Position numbers and translations under genes: made by a program. DNA of 27,063 bases from Pyropia haitanensis (Eukaryota > Rhodophyta > Bangiophyceae > Bangiales > Bangiaceae). Below, piece after piece: positions 1-10,656 of the stretch. Location: the NCBI GenBank assembly GCA_008729055.1, contig SDUX01000192.1, forward strand, positions 1 through 27,063, in the 5' to 3' direction. Position 1 is the stretch's first letter. Every line of letters starts with the position of its first letter. The notes beneath the pieces are model-generated. The model was not told the DNA's origin. It saw only the letters and a list, made by a program, of their open reading frames with translations, and did no database searches.

Positions 1-8
1 GATCATGG

Positions 9-217
9 TACAGTCATTCTCTACTTATATCATGTCGGATTATATACAGTCTGTATATAACCCAACCCGATCGATCGCATCGCTCGGCCCCAACGACACG
101 ATCAAAGCATGTGTCAGCTTGTGATCCCTCCCATGACCAATCAACAGGCGGAACTGAGGTATGTCCTCATCGGCTTACGGTAACGAAAGGGGTGGATATA
201 AGTGGAGAATGACTGTA
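9..217. repeat. short inverted-repeat element (MITE-like)
   Basis: Bases 9-30 and 196-217 are 22-bp inverted repeats differing at one position (CTCTAC against the complement of GTGGAG). The 165 bp between them is AT-richer than the rest of the window and contains a perfect 9-bp palindrome at 41-59 (TATATACAG, T, CTGTATATA). No coding sequence is visible inside. The size and structure fit a small non-autonomous DNA element, but no target-site duplication is obvious and only one copy is present here. Confidence 0.45.
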
Positions 218-1134
218 AAGGTGGGACCAGGAGATCTGACAAGCTCCTGATGAAGTGTCCAGGCAGCTTGGATAGATGCCTCTGTGGACCATTTATAATA
301 CTGAGTTATCAGTAGAAGCGTTTATCGCCCATCAAGGCACGTCATTCATTCAGCTCTGTTACTTCTCTCTCTTATGACCACACTGTGGATACTGATGCAA
401 CAGTTTACACCAGAAGCACCCACGTGCACACCCTCTTTCCGCGTGCTCAAGCTCTCACGCATAGCCCCCCCCCCCCCGGCGGCAGTCGCCTCGCCACGAT
501 CGCCACCACCGCGACCCCCCCCAACCCCACAACGGAGCCGGCAAGCAGCGACGGTGGCACCCGCCCACTACTTCCCCAGCACCCCCCACACGCCGAAGCG
601 CGCTTCCCAAAACAAGGGCAGTTGATGACGCCTGCCAACCTGTCGCACATGTAACAGATGCAATCATGCCAAAAAACCGACCAAAGCATCTCAGGTCCAC
701 TCGCAGCCGCGACCCGACAGCCAGTCAGTTGCATAATCAAGAGAGCCTCAGACACGCCCCGCCGCCGCGGCCACGGGCAGCAGCGTCCCGCGGGGCGGCC
801 GCGGCCGGGCCCCCACCCCCCCTCCACCAGCGGCGGCCCCCCTCTGCCCGCCCGCCCGACCCGTCCGTCGCGCGGCGGCGGCGCCAGCACCGCTTCTCCC
901 CAGACGAGCGGGCCAAGGAGGAGCAGGAGGCAGCAGCAACGCCGGCACCTCCCCACCCGCCCTCCCACCCACCCACAGGGACGCCCTACTACCCCCCCCT
1001 CGCCTCCCCCCCCCCCCCCCCGGGCTCAGCTCCTCGCCCCCCCACCACCCCCGCCGCCCCACCAGCAACCCCCCCCAACCCCCCCCCCTCCCCAACCCCT
1101 CCCCCACACCCACCACGACCCCCACCCCCCGCCG
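218..1134. other. intergenic, low-complexity 3' flank of the CTC1-like gene
   Basis: Up to about 640 the sequence is of moderate GC with no credible gene. From 640 on it becomes C-rich on the plus strand, with long C runs (for example near 1008-1022). Open frames on either strand encode only Pro/Arg/Ala or Gly/Arg low complexity. I see no RNA gene here. Confidence 0.5.
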
Positions 1135-1509
1135 CCCCGGCGGCCACTGCTTCCCCCCAAACGCTCGCAGCGCCACGCACCTCCTCCGGGCGACGGCGTA
1201 GTACCCCAGCACGCCCCCCACGTGCAGCAGGTACACCAGCGACGACCGCGCCGCGTCGGGCAACGTTCACGCCACCGCCGCGCGCGGGATGGCGCGGAGC
1301 CAGGACCGCATCGCCACCCCGTTGCGGGCGCCGAGCTCCTCCAGGCCCACCCGGGCCCCGCTTGTACGCCAGCACGTTGACGCGCACGCGGTGGAGGCAC
1401 GCCACCGCGCGGGCGGCAAGGCCCGCGTCCACGTCCCAGACAGAGCCGTCCTGGGCGGTATAGGGGGAGAGCGCTCGCACAAGCTCGTCCAGCACGTCCC
1501 GGTCGGGGG
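1135..1509 (-). CDS. C-terminal extension of the CTC1-like gene, or a separate small gene
   Basis: Below the CTC1 core the minus strand carries protein-like sequence of ordinary composition in two frames. One piece at about 1509-1355 includes DVLDELVRALSPYTAQDGS and ends around VNVLAYKRG. A second at about 1350-1135 includes VGLEELGARNGVAMRSWL, then SSLVYLLHVGGVLGYYAV, and ends near GGKQWPPG. The second piece is crossed by an in-frame TGA at 1269-1267 with convincing sequence on both sides. The core human-like CTC1 ends before this point, so the segment may be a lineage-specific C-terminal domain or the remains of a neighbouring gene. I do not recognise its family. Confidence 0.4.
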
Positions 1510-1699
1510 CGGGGGCGTGGGGGGGGGGAAGAGGGGGTCCCCAGCAGCGGCGCCGTGGGGGGCCAGGCCAGGAGCACACGCGCCGGAGAGGGCCCCGCAT
1601 GCGGGGGAGGGGGGGGGGGGGCGGCGGCGGCCGCCGCCGCCGCCGCCGCCGCTGCCACCGCTCAGCGAGGCCGCCGCCACCACCACCCCCACCACCACC

Positions 1700-4600
1700 C
1701 CCGCCCCCCACCCGCCGCCACCACCCCCACCCGTGGGGGCGGCGGCGAGAACGCGCACGGGGCGGGCGGCGGCCCAGACGGCGCGGCGGAGGGCGTCGAC
1801 GACGGGCGCCGCGGCGGCGCCGCCGACGGGCAGCACGCCACCGCCGCCGGGCGGGCGGGCGGCGGAGGCAGCGGTGGCGGCGGCGGCGGCACCCCCCGGC
1901 CGGGGGGGCGCCAGGTAGTCCACCGCCGCCGCCGCCGCGGCGCCGTCGGGCGGGGCGTCCCGCGGGTAGAGCGCGGAGCGGGTCAGCTCCAGGCGGGCCC
2001 CGCGGGGCGCACCCCCCCCCCCTGCCCCCCGACACGCGGCGGCGGCGGCCGCCACCCGCAGCGCCGCCTTTATCGCCTCCACCGTCTGGCGGGACAGGCG
2101 CAGGGCGTCGGCCACTGCCGAAAGCCCCGCCAGCACCAGCCGCCCCGCCACGGACCCATCGTCGGCGGCGACCTCGGCGGCGCCGCCCAGCACCAGGCCC
2201 GCCGCGGCCGACCCGGGAGGGGCCCCGCCCGCGCACGCCGCGCAGGCGCCGCTGGTGGCCGACGGCGGGCAGCCCGCCGCCCCCGCCGCAACCGCCGCCG
2301 CCGCCGCCGCTGCCGCCGCAGCCGAGCCCGGCGGGGGGGACGGGGCGGCGAGGCACCCGCCGCCCCCCGACGGGGCGGGCCCCAACCAAAACGACACCCA
2401 CCGGAACCGGTGGAGGTCCACCGCCATCACCCGCAGCGGGCGCGGCAGACCATCCCCCCCCCCCCCCCCCACCCGGCGGCCGCCACCGCCCCGCACGATG
2501 CGGCGGGGGCGGCGGCCACAGGTAGTCGCCCATAACCGCGGGGGCGACCAGGTGGGCCCACCCCGCCGCCGCCGGCCGCGGGCGGCCGCAGCACAGGGGG
2601 GGCGCGGGGCGGCCGGCCGCCACGTCGGGCGCCGCCACCACCGTCACGACGGTGGTGGTGGTGGCGGCCAGCGACCCGCGGGGGGGGGAGGGGGGGGCGT
2701 ACCCGCCGCCGCCCCAGGCCCCCGCCGCGGGGGCCCCTTCTCGGCGCCATCGAGGGGGGAGTAGCCCCCGCGGGCGGCGGCCGCGACCGCGGCAGCGGCG
2801 GCGGTGGCGGCGGCGGCGCCCGCCGCCAGTGCCGGCCGCAGCCGCGAGATGGTGACGGTGCACCCCGGCAGGGCGCCGGCCGGCACGGCGGCGGCGGCGG
2901 CGGGCGCAACGGCCGGGTCAAACGCGACCGCCAATGCGAGCGGGGGAAAGGCCGGGTCCGCCACCACCAGCACCGGCGCCCGCACGGTGCCGAGCCGCCG
3001 CAGGAGGGTGCCCGTGATCGACAGCAGCCCGCGGCGGGAAGGAGCACCGGGGGGGGCGCGGAGGGGAAAGGGAGAAAACGCGGGGGGGGGGCGGGCGCCG
3101 CCGCCAGCGCGGCCTGCACGGAGCGGCTGGCCGCCGCGGCCGCCGCGGCCGCCGACCGGTCGCCCCTCCACCCATCGCGGGCGGGCCGGCAGTGGCCGTC
3201 GCGGCCGCCGCCAGCGCCTCCGCCGGCACCGCCGGCATCGATGGCGTGGCCGCCATCCAGGTCGCACCCCCCGCCCTCGTCGTCACTGTCTGTGGCGTTG
3301 CAGACGCCGCCGCCGCCGCGGGCACCCCCGCGACCGCCACCACCCCCACCGCCACCCCCACCAGTCACCCACCCCTCCTCCCCACCCTCCGCCCCTTCCT
3401 CCCCAGCGGGCTCCCCCCGGAATGCCGCCGACAGCGCCCGCAGGACGGCGGCCAGCCCCTCCCGCTCCTCGAGGGACGCCCCCCCCAAAGCCACCCCGCG
3501 TCGGCGTCCAGCGCCCGCACCCCCACCGCCCCCTCCCCGTCCACCGAGTGCGCCAGGTGCACCTGCAGGCCGACGGGGCCGCCCGCCGCCGCCGCCGCCG
3601 CCGCTGCCGCCGCCGCAGCCGCCGCCGCCTCCTCCTCCTCCTCCTCTTCCTGCTCTTCATCCGCCTCCTCCTCCTCTGGGTCACCCCCCGCTGCCCCCGC
3701 CGCGCCGCCGCCACCGCCGTCACCGCCGCCGCCGCAGGCGCCCGGTGAGGGCCCCCCCTCCTCCTCCCCCCCCCCACCCCCCGCAGCGCGCCGGCCACCG
3801 CCGGGTGGTGCAGGTACGGGGAAGACACCTCGTACAGCCCCCCCACGGCCAGCGCGGGCCGCAGCGCCAGCGCGGGGCCCTCAAAGACCAGCCGCACGGG
3901 GAGCAGCCAGGGGGCGGCGTCGGCGCCACTGCCACGCCCACCACCACCACCACCACCACCACCACCACCGTGGAGCGGGGGCAGCACCCCCCCTACCGCA
4001 CTGGCGTCCACCCCAGCGGCGGACCAGCCGCCCCCCCCCGGCCCTGCAAACAGCCACGGCTCCCGCCCGTGGCGGGACGCCACCAGCCGCCCATCCACCA
4101 CAAAGTGCGGGCTGTCCGTGGCGGGGGGCGCGCCGCCGCCGCCGCCGGCCGCGGCCGCCCCCACGCCCCCCCCCCCACCCCCGCACCCGCGCCACCGCCT
4201 GCGTGGCCGTGCTCGGCGTCTGCGAATGAGCATGACGCCGCCACCGCCGCCGCTACGGGCGGGTGCACGTGCGAGACGAGGACGACGAGGGCGGGGAGGT
4301 CACCGGGGGGCAGGCTGCCGGCGGCGACGGCGGCCGCCGCCGCCCCGGCTGCCGGCGCCGACGACGGGGTGCCGTCGGTGGCGGCGGCGGCCGACTGGGT
4401 CCATGGCGCCTCGGAGGCCTCGAGGGGTGGCAAGGTGGCGGGGTGAGGGGGGGGGGCGCCTCTCCCCCCGCGGGGGGGTCACCCAGCGGCAGCGGCGGCG
4501 GTGGCGGCGCCGGGGAGGCCACCCGCCACCGCCGCCGCCGCCCATGCCGGCGGCGGCGGTGGGCCGCCGCCCGCGGGGGGGGGGGGGGGAGCTCAACGCC

Positions 4601-7294
4601 CGCCACGGCCAGCACGTGCGGCAGGAGGCCCCGGGAGGTACCAGGCACCCCGAGCAGCGCGTCCACCTCGAGGAGGTCCCCGCGGGCGGCGGCGGCGGCC
4701 GCCACCGCCGACGCCGCGCCCTCGGTGCCGCCACGCGGGCCGCCTCTGTCAGCAGCGGCACTGACGGCGGGGGCGGCCGCGATCCCATCACCACTACCAC
4801 CACCACCACCACCACCACCCGATGTCGCCGCCGCCGCCGCCGCCACCGCGGCCACCGCCTGTGCCGCCGCCGCCTCGGCCACCGCCGGTGCCGCCGCCGC
4901 CTGGGCTGCCGCCGCCGCCGCCGCCGCCGCCGCCACCTCCTCCGTGTCCTCGTCCCAGGGCACGATCGAGTCGGTCCCCCCCCTCCCCCCCCCCGATGGG
5001 CCCGCCCCCGCCCCCCCCACACGTGCGGGGGCGGGCAACAGCCACACGAGGGAGCCGGCGGGCACCCGCCCGCCCCCCCCCCCCCCGTCGCATCCCCCCC
5101 CCATCCCCACCCAGGGACGCCGGCGTGGGCGGCGGCGGCGGCAGTGGCGTCGACGGCGGTGGCGGTAGTGGCGTCAACGGCGGTGGCGGTGGCGTCGGCG
5201 GCGGCGGCGGCAGGGGCCGCAGGGGTGGCAGGGGCGGCGGGCACCCCCCGCCCCCCCCCCAGCGCCCTCCACCAGCCACGGGCGGAACTTGTCACCGAGG
5301 CGGGTATAGACCTCCTCGGCCCAGAGGAGCTCAGCGGGGCGGAGGGCGCACCACAGCGGCGCCCAGGGGGACGCCCGCTTGACCTCCCGAAAGGACACGG
5401 GGAGGGAAGGAGGGGGGAGGGCCACCGCCACTGGCCACGCCGCCGGAGGCAACGGCGGAAGCGTCCCCAAAGGTGCCGCCGCCGGCGCCGCCGGCGCCGA
5501 CGTTACAGCCCGTCCACACAGCCCCCCCCCACCCCGCCCACCCCCCCACCCCAGCCCTATCCCCCACACCCCCCCCCCCCGGCAGCGGCGCAAACGTCAC
5601 GACCCCAACGGACGTACGCGCGCCCTCAAAGAGCCCCGCCACCCGCCACCGGCGGCACACCACCACCGCGTGGCGGACGGCCAGCACCGCCCCCGGCCGA
5701 AGGGCCCCCCCCGCGTGCTCGGGGAGGCCCGCCCAGCCCGCGTACGCTGTGGTGTGCAGCAGGAGGCTCCCGTCGAGGGTTTACCGCCCGTGGCCCAGCA
5801 CCGCCGTCACGGTGCCGTCATAGTGGGATAGGTGGGCGTCACAAGAGGCGAGTTAGGCGGCAAAGTCGGTCGCGGCGGACGCGGCAGCGGCGGTGGCGGC
5901 GGCGGCGGCGGTGGCGGACGCGGAAGCGGCGGCGGGGGCGACGGGGGCGGGGCCGGACGGCGGCATCGCAGTGGGGGCGGGAGGGGTGGGGATGGGGACG
6001 GCGGTGGCCACGGCGGCGGCCGCGGCGGCGGTGGGAGGGGGGACGGGCCGGGGGGGGGCGGGGACGGGTGGGGGAGCAGAGGTGGCGGCGGCCGCCGCAC
6101 CCCCGCCGGCGCCACCTCCGGCCGGGGCCGACCCCACGGCGAGGGCGGGAGCGCCGCTGGTGGCGTCCACGGCGGGGGCGGGGGCGGCCGGGGCGGCCGT
6201 GGCGGCGGCCGCCGCCCCCCCCACCCCCGCCGCTGTTGCCGCCGCCGCCGCCGCGTCCGGGGTGTTGTCCGCCAGGCGGCGGCGCTTGGCCGCCCGCCCC
6301 CCCCCTGGCGGCACCGCGCACGGCGGGGACCCCCCCCGCGGCGGCACGGGTCTGGGCACCCCCCCCCCCCCCCAGCCCCCCCCCCACCCATTCGCCCGCC
6401 CCCGCCCGCGCAGGGAGCCGCGCCAACCGGGACGCGCGGGTGACGCGGAGCACCTGCCCGCCCCCTAAGCTGGGCACCACCCCCACCGCCGCAGCAGTCA
6501 GGAGGAGGGCGTCGCCGACGGCCACAAAGGGGAGCCACCGCGCCGCGGGGCGGCTGCCAAAGAAGACGAGCACCACCAGGGGGCCACCCCCATCCCGCCC
6601 CGCCCCACCACCACCACCACCACCACCACCACCACCACCACCACCACCACCACCACCACCACCACCACCCCCACCCCCACCCCCACCGCCGCCGCCACTG
6701 CCGCCGCCGCCGCCGCCGCCGCCACCGCCACCGCCACCGCCACCGCCGCCACCGACTGGCCAAGCGTCAGCGCCGCCACCCCATAATGCACCCGCGTCTC
6801 GATGCGGAGGAGATCCACGCGGAGCCGGCCCGCCTCGGCCGCCAGCACCGCCACAAGCGACTCAAAACAACGCCAGCCGGTCGGCGGCGGCCCCCCCGTG
6901 GGCCACCGGCACGCGGGCGGCGAGGGAGGCCGCCTACCGCCCGAGCTGCTGCACTAGCCGCCGCACCGCCGCCCGCACCACGGGGGGGACGGGCGGAGGG
7001 GGGGTGCCGACGGGTGCCGAAGCCGCCGCGGCAACCGGCAGGGGGGCCCCGAGGCCCCCGCCGACCACGTCGGGCACCACGGTGAATGCCGGGGGGGTGG
7101 GGGGAGCGGAAGCCGCCACCGCTCCCGCCGTCGGCACCGGCCGCCGCCACCGCCGCAGTCGCCGCCGCCGCCGCCGCCGCCGTCGCGTCTGGCACCGCCC
7201 GCAGCAGCGCTCAGACGGCGGCGAGGTAGAGGTCCGGCCAAGCCGCGGACCACCGCTCCACCGACAGCAGCGCCCGGGAGAGGAGGCAGGTCAT
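1700..7294 (-). CDS. CTC1: CTC1-like large subunit of the CST telomere complex (broken reading frame)
   Basis: CTC1 with STN1 and TEN1 binds telomeric single-stranded DNA and recruits polymerase alpha-primase for C-strand fill-in. Minus-strand pieces in different frames line up in CTC1 order: a start-like ATG at 7294 (MTCLLSRALL); helical segment 6936-6780; OB strands with LVFFGSRPAARWLPFVAVGD (6576-6500); YDGTVTAVLGHG, stop, TLDGSLLL, then ALRPGAVLAVRHAVVV (5822-5575); SFREVKRASPWAPLWCAL (5395-5260); VRLVFEGPALALRPALAVGG (3897-3798); LLSITGTLLRRLG through LPGCTVTISRL (3035-2825); LRVMAVDLHRFRWVSFWLG (2440-2373); a partial zinc site with CAAC (2280-2226); and EVAADDGSVAGRLVL (2190-2060). Known CTC1 has matching OB-fold phrases, including the late 'VEDGTAEA' strand. 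Span is about 1,860 codons against roughly 1,200 in human; the excess is Ala/Gly/Val insertions. Stops at 7213, 6936 and 5783 and several frame shifts interrupt it. Whether it is a pseudogene or carries assembly errors is open. Confidence 0.65.
3940..3969. repeat. (CAC)n microsatellite
   Basis: About ten CAC/ACC triplets on the plus strand lie inside the CTC1-like gene. They read as a glycine-rich stretch in the presumed minus-strand frame, between the 'FVVDGRLVASRHG' and 'VRLVFEGPAL' segments, so they mark an expandable linker. Confidence 0.8.
4788..4819. repeat. (CAC)n microsatellite
   Basis: A CAC triplet run with one ACT interruption, immediately followed by a long GCC/GCCGCC tract up to about 4940. 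Both lie in an insertion of the CTC1-like gene that reads as Gly then Ala on the minus strand. Confidence 0.8.
6605..6669. repeat. long (CAC)n microsatellite inside the CTC1-like gene
   Basis: Roughly 21 uninterrupted CAC/ACC triplets, followed by CACCCC and GCC repeats to about 6752. In the minus-strand frame of the preceding segment (RVHYGVAALTLGQS) the run encodes a valine homopolymer. The next recognisable OB-fold segment (LVFFGSRPAARW) is in another frame, so a frame change lies at or just after this tract. Confidence 0.85.
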
Positions 7295-9450
7295 GGCGGC
7301 CACCCTCGGAGGGGGGGCGGCGCCCGCGGCGGGGGAGGGCGGGAGGGACACGACGCCCGTCGGTGCGACGGGCGAGCCCCGACGGGCGCTTCGGGGACCG
7401 CGGCGGGGACGGGCCCGACGTCGGGAGCCCTCCGCCCGCCGTCCCCCCCATCAAGCCGCCAAGCGGGCGCCCCGGGGCGGGTGCTACCGTCGGCGCGGCG
7501 GCCGCCAGCGGATCCTCGCCCGGCGGTCCCTCCCCCGCGGCAGCGGCAAGGTGTACAAGCGGCCACGCCGCCGCCGCGGCGTCGGCGCCGCCACCGCCAT
7601 AGAGGGGGGGGTCGGGGAAAATGGGCGGGGGGGGTGCGTGGGAGGGGCGAGAGGTACGGGCGGGGAAAGGATCGCGGCGCGGAAGGACGGTGGCGACCGA
7701 TCGGTGTGCCCGCTGCAGCCGATCCGTCCAGCAACTCGGGGAGTGACGCCAGTTTTAACAAACAGCGCGACTGTCACCCTCCACGTGCAGTGGCGAGAGG
7801 ACGGCGGCAAGGCCGATCTGATGATCGAGCGCCACACTGGGCCCAAACTGTGCGCTGATTGGCTGCAAATCTCGAGGTCATAGCAGCCCCTCGTTTGCAA
7901 GAAGGGGGAGTTTCCACGACGTGGTCGATCACTGCACCACGCATGGGGCCGGGCAGGGTGCAGAGTGCAGATGGGGAGGCAGGCTGGCGGGGTCGTCAGT
8001 GCCAGAAACCTCGAAGGGCTTTCTTGGTGCTTCGTGGCAATAATCCAGAAGACCTGCCCAGCTCTTTACTAGTCAGCAACAGTTTTGAACGGTTCCTAAA
8101 GATCTCTGTAACACCCAGTGTGCGCTGGATCGGAAAAGCAATCGTCTCAAGGTCTTGAGAAGGGTCATCCGCGTCGGGGAGGAAAAGCAGATCGAAAAGC
8201 CTCCACAGTGGAGCTGTAGATCGTTCCAACTGTCTCTTGCCAGCTTTGGAGGATTCTGAAGCTCCGTCAAGGAAATTTCAAAGTGCTGTGGGCGCGCGGG
8301 GCGACCGCAGCCACGTCTCCTCCACCCGGGGGCCCTTCTGCTGCCACCACCTGTGCCGTCGCCATCACTGCCGCCGCCGCTACGACTGGGGTCGGTAACC
8401 CTCCCCCTCCCTTCGTCCCCCCTCCGCTCCTGCCATCTAATCCGGTTTCGCCTGTGAACGCGCTGCACCCCAATTGCCAGCCTACACGATTCTCCCCGCC
8501 TCTCACCGGTCCCACCCTTTTCATCGGCCTGTACGCCCCCCCCCACCCCCCCCCCCACCCACCACAGACATGTCCATGCGCACACACCCCGCACACCTAC
8601 GGTGTGCTGCCTGGGCGTCCCGCTCCGGGTGCCACAGTGAGATTTTGTAGCACTCGGCCGATGCCAATGGCCGGCACCAAGTGACCCACCCGGGGGTGGC
8701 GACAGCAATGGACGGCACTGGCCGTCACTGCGGAGGCGCTCCGAAGGAAGACTGGTCGCCGCTGCGAGTGCTGGAGGGGGGACCGGAGACTGGGCTGTAG
8801 TGGCCGGTCGTGGTCACCTTGCTGCGGAGGTGGGCAGCGGCACCCCCCCCGCCCCCACAAGCCCGCCACGACAGTCTCGGATAAGAGTGCGGCCGTGTCT
8901 GGTAGCGGGCAGACTGCACAGGGGTCGGGGTTGGCGCGCCTCCCCCTCCTACAATCCCGCCGTGACAACCGGGGCGGGGGGCGCCACCCTCCCCACCCAC
9001 CCCCTCCCCCTCTCTCGACGCGGCGGCACCCGGCCCCGCCAGGCACATCGGCATCGGCGGGCAGTCACGCCCCCCCCCCCCCATCGCCGCCCCCACAAGC
9101 CAATGCAAAACAGACACAGAGCAGTGAAGAGAGCACACACACTGCCAGGAAAAGAAAGCAGTAAAAAGCCGTTGGGGCTGCCGCCTCCTCGCCCACAGGC
9201 CTCCCCTTCCCCCCCTCAAGAAATAAAGAGAGCGCCCCGCGCCGCCCACCCCCTCAAGACGGCCGCGGACCGCACGCGCCGTCACCCCCCTCGGTATGCG
9301 CCCCCCCCCTCCCCCCCCCCCCCCTCCGCCCCCCCCCGAAATGTCCCCAGAGTAGGCACTGAGCACGCGGGATAGAGCGCCGCCAAGCCCCAGCGGCGGG
9401 GGCCCACCTCTCCCCCCCTGCACACACACCCCCCCCGCCCCCACCGCGGC
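7295..9450. other. upstream flank of CTC1 and intergenic spacer
   Basis: 7295-7610 is still GC-rich and could hold an N-terminal Pro/Ala-rich leader of the CTC1-like protein; another minus-strand ATG lies near 7600 (MAVAAPTPRRRR) but soon needs frame changes. 7700-8760 is of moderate composition. A minus-strand ORF at 8229-7996 (…LWRLFDLLFLPDADDPS…) has ordinary amino-acid usage but no ATG and no family I recognise. Around 9222-9227 there is an AATAAA on the plus strand with no plus-strand gene before it. No RNA gene is seen. Confidence 0.4.
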
Positions 9451-9455
9451 CACTC

Positions 9456-10617
9456 TCACCCCCTTGCCCCCCCCGCCCCCAAGGTCCACCCCAGGCCGCT
9501 CCCCCGTCGCCGCCGACGCCGCTGCCGCCGCCGCCGGGGGCGCGCCGCCCTCAAACGCACCCCCCCCCACACCGCTATCCGTACCCGCCGCCTCCCTATC
9601 GCCCGGGGTGGGGTGCCCCCCATTCGGGGACGCGGCGGCCGTCGTCCCCGCGGCCCCCCCGGGGCGCCCCCGGGCGGCTCGGGCACCCCGCCACCCGGCG
9701 ACGCGCCCCTTGCCGCCACGGGCAGCAGCAGCGCGCCACCCGGGGCGACCCGAAAGACGCCACTCACGGGGACGGCGGCCACCCCCCCCCCCCCCCCCCC
9801 ACCCTCCCCACCCGCGCTTCCCCCGACCGGGACCGCCACCCGCACCTCCCCGCCAACGACGGCGGCCTCGGCCACGGCCGCCGCCTCTGCATCTGCCGCC
9901 GATGCGGCCAGTCCCCCCTCCCCTGCCCCACCCCCTCTCCCCCCCCCCCCCCCCCCCAGGCGCGCACCCGCACAAACCCCCCCCCCGCCGCGGCCGCCGC
10001 GGCGTACGCCGGCACCCGCTCCGTCAGCACCGCATCCAGCAGCCCATTGTTCTCCGCCACCCGGGCGGCCACGTAGGCGCGCATCGCCAGGCACACCTCC
10101 TTGGTGATGGTCGACACCTGGTCCCGGACGCCGGCGATGACGGCGGCCGCCTGGGAGAGGAGGAGGTGGCCGACGAGGGCCTTGAGGTGGGAGAGCTCCG
10201 CCGCCGTCGCCACCGCCGAGGTGGACGTGGCGGACAGGGCCCCGATGAGGGCGTCGAGGCGGGCGGCGCACGCGGCGTGGGCGGAAGGGGCGGGGGTGGA
10301 GGTGAGGGGGGGGTGGGGGCGGTGGCGGCGGCGGCAGCACCGCCCGCTGCCGCCGCCGCCGCCGCGGCCGCTGCAGCCGCCGCAGCCGCCGCCGCCTCCC
10401 CCGCCACCCGGGCCGACTGGCGGGAGACGGCGGCGGCAGAGGCGGCGGCGGCAGCAGACCCCCCCCCCGCCGCCGCGCCCACCCCCGCCCGCTCCGCGGC
10501 GGCGGCGGCGGCCGCCACCGCCGCCGCCGCCCGCCCCGCCGCGCCATCCGCAGTGGCCGCGGCCGCGGCGGATCGGTCAGCAGCCGCCGCCGCCGCGGCC
10601 GCCCCGGCCTCGGCACC

Positions 10618-10656
<39 letters not shown>

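Noticed and set aside
5783..7213. Stop-codon reassignment (TAA/TAG read as Tyr)
   Set aside because: TAA and TAG do fall where Tyr would fit, but TGA also interrupts comparable frames, and frame shifts are equally common. Decay or sequence errors explain all of it more simply.
4118..7858. Plus-strand open frame of 1246 codons
   Set aside because: It is the complement of the CTC1-like gene. Its translation is Pro/Arg/His low complexity with long proline runs and no domain. The recognisable protein sequence is on the minus strand.
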